Assembly (NCBI GenBank): GCA_031279925.1
Contig: JAITHQ010000110.1
Location: forward strand, 1-10,964
DNA length: 10,964 nucleotides
Direction of reading: 5' to 3'
Source of the DNA: Treponema sp.
Lineage (GTDB): Bacteria; Spirochaetota; Spirochaetia; Treponematales; Breznakiellaceae
The stretch's first letter is position 1, and the number at the start of each line of letters is the position of its first letter. Shown here one piece after another: positions 6,524 through 10,964 of the stretch. The notes beneath the pieces are model-generated. The model saw only the letters and a program-made list of their open reading frames with translations, did not search any database and was not told the origin of the DNA. A program made the translations under genes and the position numbers.

Positions 6524-6656
6524 ATAGGGAATGTAATACTAAAAGGGGAATATATCTATAGGCGGGGACAGGCCGTCCTTTTTCCGGTATATTTTGAATT
6601 ACGAATCGCCGCATTACCCTATGGCGCTTTCTACAAAAACCTGCTACTGTTAGGCC
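6524..6656. promoter_or_regulatory. Divergent promoter region between the GH13 and isomerase genes
   Basis: Both flanking genes must be transcribed outward from these 133 bp. Towards the right, TTGAAT at 6594-6599 could be a -35 box, but the best spaced -10 (CCCTAT, 6617-6622) is poor; a TACTGT at 6645-6650 lies 6 nt before the isomerase ATG. Towards the left, AT-rich TATAGATATATT (about 6563-6552) could hold a -10, without a clear -35. An imperfect palindrome ggacaggccgtcc lies at about 6567-6579. None of these is strong. Confidence 0.3.
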
Positions 6657-7715
6657 ATGAATACAGTTACTAAATTCTCTTTAAGCGCCGGTTTTGGCAT
6701 ATTTTTATTTTTGTCCGCTATGGAAACGGTTTTCGCCGCGCCGGGAGACGCCGCCCTGGGTAACGGGCTTTTTGCCAGAATTACTACTGTCCGGGGCGAT
6801 ATTGTGGTACGGCTGGAATTCCAGAAAACGCCGCTCACGGTCTGCAATTTTGTGGCCCTGGCCGAAGGCAAGATGAATGCGGCTATAGGCAAGCCTTTTT
6901 ACAATGGGCTTACTTTTCACCGGGTTATTTCCAAAGCCAATGGGGATGATCAGGATTTTATGATTCAGGGCGGCGATCCGCTGGGGAACGGGTCCGGCGG
7001 TCCGGGCTACCGTTTCCCCGACGAGATCGATCCCAGCCTGAAACATGACGGGCCCGGCGTGCTTTCCATGGCCAATGCAGGGCCGGGGACCAATGGCAGT
7101 CAGTTTTTTATCACGGTTGCCCCCACCGCATGGCTGGACGGGCGGCACACGGTGTTTGGCCGGGTCGTTGAAGGCCAGAATGTGGTAAACCAGATCAGAA
7201 AGGGCGACAGGATCGAGAGGGTGGCTATCATCCGTAACGGCCCTTTGGCAACTCAGTTTAAGGCGGATCAGGCGGCCTTTGATTCCCTGCTTGGGGAGAT
7301 TAATGCCGCCGCCAGCGCAAAAGCCAGGGACCGCCGCAATGCAGACCTTGCCCAGATAAACGCAAAGTACCCCAATGCCGTACAAAGCCCCTCTGGAGTC
7401 AGGTACATTATCGAAAAACAGGGGACCGGCATAAAACCTACAGCGGGTAAAACCGTTAGGGTAAAGTACAAAGGCTCTTTGCTTTCCGGCAAGGTGTTTG
7501 ACAGTTCCGACATTCAGGGCAAGCCTTTTGAGTTTCCTGTTGGCGCAGGCAAAGTAATTAAGGGCTGGGACGAAATGGTTCTGGATATGAAGATCGGCGA
7601 AAAACGGCTGTCGATTATCCCGCCGGAACTTGCCTATGGCGACCGCGATGTAGACAACATAATTCCGGCAAACAGTTTTCTGGTGTTTGAAATGGAGCTA
7701 ATCGGCATCCGTTAG
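6657..7715 (+). CDS. Exported dual-domain peptidyl-prolyl isomerase: cyclophilin-FKBP fusion (CFBP)
   Basis: It catalyses cis-trans isomerisation of proline peptide bonds and should assist folding outside the cytoplasm. Of 352 residues, about 1-28 form a signal peptide (hydrophobic 11-21, VFA site before APG). A cyclophilin domain (about 38-195) keeps FHRV with Arg89, FMIQGGD (101-107), MANAGPGTNGSQFFI (138-152) and WLDGRHTVFG (159-168). An Ala/Lys-rich, probably helical linker (about 200-245) leads to an FKBP domain (about 248-352) with Tyr271, Phe281-Asp282, Val300-Ile301, Trp304, Tyr327 and Phe344 at the positions that line the FKBP12 pocket. Both active sites therefore look intact. This domain order is known from Treponema denticola and some Bacteroidota. 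The ATG has only a weak AGG upstream. The TAG stop lies inside a copy of the MITE end repeat, and a terminator-like hairpin follows. Confidence 0.94.
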   Translation: MNTVTKFSLSAGFGIFLFLSAMETVFAAPGDAALGNGLFARITTVRGDIVVRLEFQKTPLTVCNFVALAEGKMNAAIGKPFYNGLTFHRVISKANGDDQDFMIQGGDPLGNGSGGPGYRFPDEIDPSLKHDGPGVLSMANAGPGTNGSQFFITVAPTAWLDGRHTVFGRVVEGQNVVNQIRKGDRIERVAIIRNGPLATQFKADQAAFDSLLGEINAAASAKARDRRNADLAQINAKYPNAVQSPSGVRYIIEKQGTGIKPTAGKTVRVKYKGSLLSGKVFDSSDIQGKPFEFPVGAGKVIKGWDEMVLDMKIGEKRLSIIPPELAYGDRDVDNIIPANSFLVFEMELIGIR

Positions 7716-7751
7716 AGCCTGTTCAAATTGTGGATTTTGCGGTAACAGGCT
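7716..7751 (+). repeat. Shortened copy of the MITE-like element directly after the isomerase stop
   Basis: AGCCTGTT at 7716-7723 and AACAGGCT at 7744-7751 are perfect inverted ends. The inner left sequence (CAAATTGTGGATTTT) matches the right end of the 142-bp element read on the other strand. The middle is missing, so this looks like an internal-deletion derivative of 36 bp. It abuts the stop codon TAG at 7713-7715, which belongs to the shared sequence TTAGAGCCTGTTC. Confidence 0.6.
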
Positions 7752-7876
7752 GATTAAATCAGGTCTTTTAAACACAGTCCACGGATTAACGCGGATTTTC
7801 GGTACCAAAACCCTTCTAATCCGTGAAAATCCGTGGATTTTTCCTCTCTCAATTTTCATTTCTCCATTTAATCAGC
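7749..7876. repeat. 128-bp segment bounded by an 11-bp inverted repeat
   Basis: GCTGATTAAAT (7749-7759) and ATTTAATCAGC (7866-7876) are perfect inverted repeats that enclose a second, inner inverted repeat at 7778-7837. The left arm overlaps the end of the 36-bp repeat by three bases. The segment fills most of the convergent gap between the isomerase and apbE genes, and contains no gene. No flanking direct repeat was found. Confidence 0.5.
7778..7842 (+). terminator. Hairpin with a T run, likely terminator for the isomerase gene
   Basis: TCCACGGATT (7778-7787) pairs perfectly with AATCCGTGGA (7828-7837), with further imperfect pairing inward over a span of 60 nt. TTTTT follows at 7838-7842, as an intrinsic terminator reading right requires. 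The ccacggatt/aatccgtgg words are also of a kind seen as dispersed repeats in bacteria, so it may be a repeat serving as a terminator. On the minus strand no good T run follows. Confidence 0.5.
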
Positions 7877-7882
7877 GCTTCC

Positions 7883-9019
7883 CTAGGGTGTGTCCATATC
7901 GATAAAATAGTTTTTTCCGGTAAGCGAAAAAATTTCCCGCAGGCCGTCTGTAATTTTAACGGCGCGATCCTCAAAGACAAAAACGGCCTCGACGCCTGCG
8001 GTTGAATCGATCAGGGCGCGGCCTTCCGCATAGCCCAGGGCAAATACCGCTGTTGAAAGGGCGTCGGCATCTATGGAACGATCCGCCATGATAGTTACCG
8101 AAAGCAGGCCGTTGTTCACCGGCCAGCCGTCTTTTGTTGAAAGGATGTGGTGGTAGCGCCTGCCGCCGGATTCAAAATACCGCTCGTAAACGCCGCTGGT
8201 AACAATGCTTTTGTCCGCAGCTAAAAGTACGCCGATATATTCGCCGCGCTTGCCCTGCGGGTCCTGTACGCCTATTCTCCAGGGCGCAGCTTTTTTTCCG
8301 CTGCCGCGTCCGCCAAGGGCAAAAATATTCCCCCCCAGATCAACTATACCCCGGCGCGCCTTGCCTTTCTTTGCAAGCCGGGCCGCTTCGTCCGCGGCGT
8401 AGCCCTTGGCAATGGCCCCCAGGTCAAGCGCCATGCCCTTCCGTCTTAGAAACGCTGTTTTTTCTTCTTTATTAATAACAAGGTCTTGCCAATTTACCAG
8501 CGCCAGGGCAGCCTGAATTTCCGCTTCGCCGGGGATACGTTCGGTTTCGGTTCCAATGCCCCACAGGTTAACCAGGGGCCCCACTGTAGGATCATAAGCG
8601 CCGCCGCTCAACCGGGCGTACTGTACTGCCTGTTCCAAAACTTCCAGCAAATCTGAACCGGCCTTTACCGGCGCAATTCCCGCATTGCGGTTTATCATTG
8701 CCAGGCTGGAATCCACCGCCGAATCGATTTTGTCCGCTTTACTGCCCGGCCCTGTAGACGGTGTTTTGACAACCGATTCCCGGAAATCAGCGGGCTTAGC
8801 GCTCATGGTCCGGTCAATTTCCCGCAGCCGCGAAAAAATACGGGCATATAGCTTATTATTTCCGTCTTCGTACAGATTAACGCTGCAAAACGTTCCCAGA
8901 ACATATTCTATCTGTACCGGAGAAGCGGCAGCGCCCAACAAGGCCGCAGACAGCAATAGTATCGATAGAGCAAAAAGCGGCGGCAAGGCCCGCTGAAAAA
9001 AACGGCCCGTACAATTCAT
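7883..9019 (-). CDS. apbE: FAD:protein FMN transferase (ApbE/Ftp family)
   Basis: Enzymes of this family transfer FMN from FAD to a Thr or Ser of target proteins outside the cytoplasm; treponemal members may also hydrolyse FAD. The 378 residues begin with a signal peptide (hydrophobic about 11-31, AAA before SP). There is no cysteine at the cleavage point, so it is probably not a lipoprotein. Family motifs are GGAYDPTVGPLVNLWG (139-154), ALDLGAIAKGYAAD (197-210), GIVDLGGNI (224-232), WRIGVQDP (247-254), VTSGVYERYFE (273-283) followed by RYHHIL (288-293), and DADALSTAVFALG (317-329). Between TMSAKP and INRNAG (about 77-108) there are roughly 20 extra Ser/Lys/Asp-rich residues compared with typical members. 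The gene lies 45 bp after the 547-residue gene on the same strand, with no visible ribosome binding site before the ATG. No flavinylated target is encoded in the window. Confidence 0.94.
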   Translation of the reverse strand: MNCTGRFFQRALPPLFALSILLLSAALLGAAASPVQIEYVLGTFCSVNLYEDGNNKLYARIFSRLREIDRTMSAKPADFRESVVKTPSTGPGSKADKIDSAVDSSLAMINRNAGIAPVKAGSDLLEVLEQAVQYARLSGGAYDPTVGPLVNLWGIGTETERIPGEAEIQAALALVNWQDLVINKEEKTAFLRRKGMALDLGAIAKGYAADEAARLAKKGKARRGIVDLGGNIFALGGRGSGKKAAPWRIGVQDPQGKRGEYIGVLLAADKSIVTSGVYERYFESGGRRYHHILSTKDGWPVNNGLLSVTIMADRSIDADALSTAVFALGYAEGRALIDSTAGVEAVFVFEDRAVKITDGLREIFSLTGKNYFIDMDTP

Positions 9020-9064
9020 TGATAATGTACCATAAAGAAATTCAAAAGCCTGTAAGCGGCAGGA

Positions 9065-10708
9065 TCAATAACCGTCTGACATTGCCCGGTTCACATCACG
9101 CTGACACAGCTCCTGATACACATAGCTGCGGTTGCGAAGTTTGTCTTTTACTTCCTGCGAGAAGGGCATATAGCGCCAGAAAGCGCCGCGCAGTTCCTTG
9201 TCCAGCTTTTGAACTCCCTCGGCTTCTTTGGTCATCCAAAGGATGTAATCCTGAACAAAAAACTCCTTTACGTCGCCTTTCAGTTTCTGGGCGGCAAACC
9301 ACTGGTAATAATTTCCGGTAAGGCCCTCTTCCATCCAGTAATACGACGCCTTTTCTTTTGCTACCTGCCAACGGAGATCCGCCACTGCGGAAAGAACCGC
9401 GACATATAAATTTTTGGGGTACATGGGGATAATAACGCGCCCGCGGCTGGTTGCCCGGTTGTGTTTATCAAAAGGCTCCCAGCAAATGCCTGTATCGCCA
9501 TAAGTAGGAATAAGTATTACATAGGGAACAATACGGTTAAGCCGGTTTTTATAGGCCCGGCAGAATACTTCGGGATCGATACTTTCGATGCGGGCAAGCA
9601 GGCTGACAACATTTTCCCTAAAGCCAACATCGTTTGGCCCGCAATGAAAATATTCGCTGGTAAGAACCGGAAAATGATTCCCCTGCCTGCCAATGGTCAT
9701 CTTTGCCGCCTGGCGGATAGTGTCGTATTCGCTGTCTATTGCCTGCAAGTCTACGGTAACTCCCTCCCCCTCTTCTTCAACCTTGTCCTGCAAAGTCCGC
9801 ACATCTTCTTCCGCCTGGTGATAGTCTTTAAGGTATGTGTTCAATTCATGATCGGCCCGCATAAGGCTTTTCAAAATTTCCTGTATTTCAGCAAATGTCC
9901 GTTTTTGGGTATCGCTGTAACATGAGTAAACATCCTCAAAATCGTCAAGGGGGGAATGCTCAAGAATTACGGTAATTTGTTCCTTTAGGCGCTCTTCCAT
10001 ATCCTGCCGTTCCTGGGCCTTGGCTTTAAGCAGCCCCTTGGTACCATCGAGCTTGCCGATAGCCTTTTCCAGCAGCGCCTGTATTTTTACCTGGTTATTG
10101 TTTCTGGCAACCCGTACTTCATCGGTAGTGGAAGCCCGTACTGCCCCGGTTCCAACCGCCTTAAGCCATTCATCAATATAGTAGACAGGCTGATTCAGCT
10201 CGTTATCCGTTACCAGTTTGGCAAAAAAATTCCTTGTTTCGGCGTCTACAAATGTTGGATGCAGCAGATTAAAACGGAGCAAAAATTTTTTTGACTCTAT
10301 AAGTTTTCCCGGCGCTTTTTTTGCCACGCTGTGAATAAATTCCCAAAAGGCGTTGATTAGCTGCGGACGGAACACGCTGCGATCTTTGGGGTCTTTGGCA
10401 TTGAGGTATTTTTGCAAAAGGCCGTGTACCCGCTGGGCAATATCCCCCTCGCCGGAAAGCGCGGTTTTATAGTAACCGGCGTCAGAAAAGAATTTATGGG
10501 GAATTGGCTCGAACCGCTTGGTAATTTCGGGAAAACCTTTGTCTGCAAGGTTTACCCCCTGGGCCTCCGCGCCTTCCTGTTCGTCATTCGATTCACCGGT
10601 TATATCGAATTCATTGTCAATATCCACGGGCGGCGGCTCGGCTGTATCGGCCCCCAGCAGCGCGGCAAGTTCGGGATCCATCTCTCCCTGAAAATCATTT
10701 TCAGCCAT
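9065..10708 (-). CDS. Conserved-looking cytoplasmic protein of unknown function, 547 residues
   Basis: I do not recognise the family; it resembles proteins annotated only as hypothetical in treponemes, but this is memory, not a search. It has no signal peptide or membrane segment. An acidic, low-complexity N-terminus (about 1-55, many Glu/Asp/Ala) is followed by a mostly helical body. Residues about 205-315 are rich in Glu, Lys, Gln and Leu with coiled-coil-like spacing. A more globular C-terminal half follows, with many aromatic residues, including IVPYVILIPTYGDTGICW (393-410) and SYYWMEEGLTGNYYQWF (455-471). No enzyme motif is visible. The ATG at 10708 lies 9 nt after GAGGGGTGAT, a strong anti-Shine-Dalgarno match, and a near-consensus promoter is just upstream. 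It is followed by apbE after 45 bp, so they may share a transcript. Confidence 0.85.
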   Translation of the reverse strand: MAENDFQGEMDPELAALLGADTAEPPPVDIDNEFDITGESNDEQEGAEAQGVNLADKGFPEITKRFEPIPHKFFSDAGYYKTALSGEGDIAQRVHGLLQKYLNAKDPKDRSVFRPQLINAFWEFIHSVAKKAPGKLIESKKFLLRFNLLHPTFVDAETRNFFAKLVTDNELNQPVYYIDEWLKAVGTGAVRASTTDEVRVARNNNQVKIQALLEKAIGKLDGTKGLLKAKAQERQDMEERLKEQITVILEHSPLDDFEDVYSCYSDTQKRTFAEIQEILKSLMRADHELNTYLKDYHQAEEDVRTLQDKVEEEGEGVTVDLQAIDSEYDTIRQAAKMTIGRQGNHFPVLTSEYFHCGPNDVGFRENVVSLLARIESIDPEVFCRAYKNRLNRIVPYVILIPTYGDTGICWEPFDKHNRATSRGRVIIPMYPKNLYVAVLSAVADLRWQVAKEKASYYWMEEGLTGNYYQWFAAQKLKGDVKEFFVQDYILWMTKEAEGVQKLDKELRGAFWRYMPFSQEVKDKLRNRSYVYQELCQRDVNRAMSDGY

Positions 10709-10717
10709 CTGCGACTT

Positions 10718-10760
10718 ATCACCCCTCTTTTATAGTAAATAGTTTATGAAAAGCTGTCAA
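10718..10760 (-). promoter_or_regulatory. Strong sigma70-type promoter and ribosome binding site of the 547-residue gene
   Basis: On the minus strand TTGACA (10760-10755), a perfect -35 box, is followed after exactly 17 bp by TACTAT (10737-10732). The expected start of transcription is near 10726, giving a leader of about 18 nt. The ribosome binding site GAGGGGTGAT (10727-10718) therefore sits at the very 5' end of the mRNA. This is the best promoter in the window. Confidence 0.75.
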
Positions 10761-10964
10761 GGAAACAGCGGCAGGGACCCAGGGCTGCCGCATTGGTTTT
10801 ATGATAGCCTGAAAACCCCCTTTGCACAATGGCAAGTACGTTATACGATTACCGTATCGTCCAGACAAAATGGTCAAAAACGTATGTTCCGGCCTTTTTT
10901 CCAACTTTTTTATGGTTGTAAAAGTCAGCAAAGTTGTTGGGGAATGCTGTTTTGTGCAGCGCAA
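10761..10964. other. Right-edge intergenic region without a supportable gene
   Basis: An open minus-strand frame running in from the edge ends at 10719, but it contains the promoter above and has an unconvincing composition, so I do not call it. The only structure seen is a small interrupted palindrome, atacg/cgtat at 10843-10857, with overlapping acgat/atcgt (10845-10860). This could be an operator or chance. Confidence 0.4.

Noticed and set aside
6705..7385. 226-codon minus-strand frame opposite the isomerase gene
   Set aside because: It is a shadow of the well-supported cyclophilin-FKBP gene and has no independent start signal or motif.
8625..8645. gcctgttccaaaac inside apbE, considered as another copy of the MITE end
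   Set aside because: Only eight or nine bases match the core. It lies within conserved coding sequence and lacks the flanking taaga or ttaga part.
10719..10964. Open minus-strand frame of about 81 codons at the right edge, ending just before the 547-residue gene
   Set aside because: It contains the strong promoter of the next gene, has no ribosome binding site in view and an unconvincing composition. It could only be the tail of a gene beyond the window, which cannot be judged.

Overview
The window looks like a chromosomal segment of a spirochaete, most likely a Treponema of the termite-gut/host-associated type. The base composition is moderately GC-rich. It carries an exported cyclophilin-FKBP fusion of a kind known from Treponema denticola, an ApbE/Ftp-type flavin transferase, a spirochaete-style lipoprotein xylanase, and abundant short palindromic repeats. 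The genus assignment is inference from gene content; there is no rRNA in the window to confirm it.

Layout. Positions 1-138 hold the last 45 codons of a second proC copy on the + strand. Positions 139-709 are a gene-free, repeat-dense spacer. Positions 710-6523 hold four genes on the minus strand, read from right to left: a cytoplasmic GH13 amylase/neopullulanase-like enzyme, a GH10 xylanase lipoprotein, a predicted outer-membrane beta-barrel protein, and proC. Positions 6657-7715 (+) encode the two-domain prolyl isomerase, divergent from the GH13 gene. Positions 7716-7882 are a convergent intergenic region packed with inverted repeats. Positions 7883-10708 hold apbE and, upstream of it on the same strand, a 547-residue protein I do not recognise, driven by a near-consensus sigma70-type promoter. 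Positions 10761-10964 show no supportable gene.

How the genes may work together. The GH13, GH10 and barrel genes (63 and 106 bp gaps, same strand) could form a polysaccharide-use operon: xylan cut at the cell surface, passage through the outer membrane, and maltodextrin-type glucans cut in the cytoplasm. proC sits 47 bp further on but has its own good promoter placed so that its transcript would be leaderless. The 547-residue gene and apbE could be co-transcribed.

Most unusual points: (1) the 3' end of proC and 41 bp beyond its stop are present twice in inverted orientation with 2 mismatches in 179 bp; (2) a 142-bp MITE-like element with terminal inverted repeats and a 5-bp direct repeat lies in the spacer, and its end sequence recurs immediately at the stop codons of the xylanase and isomerase genes, supplying or overlapping those stops; (3) a GC-rich palindromic repeat related to one in the spacer appears to be inserted in frame in the signal peptide of the barrel protein. 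No complete new defence or mobile system is visible; the novelty is in the repeat biology.
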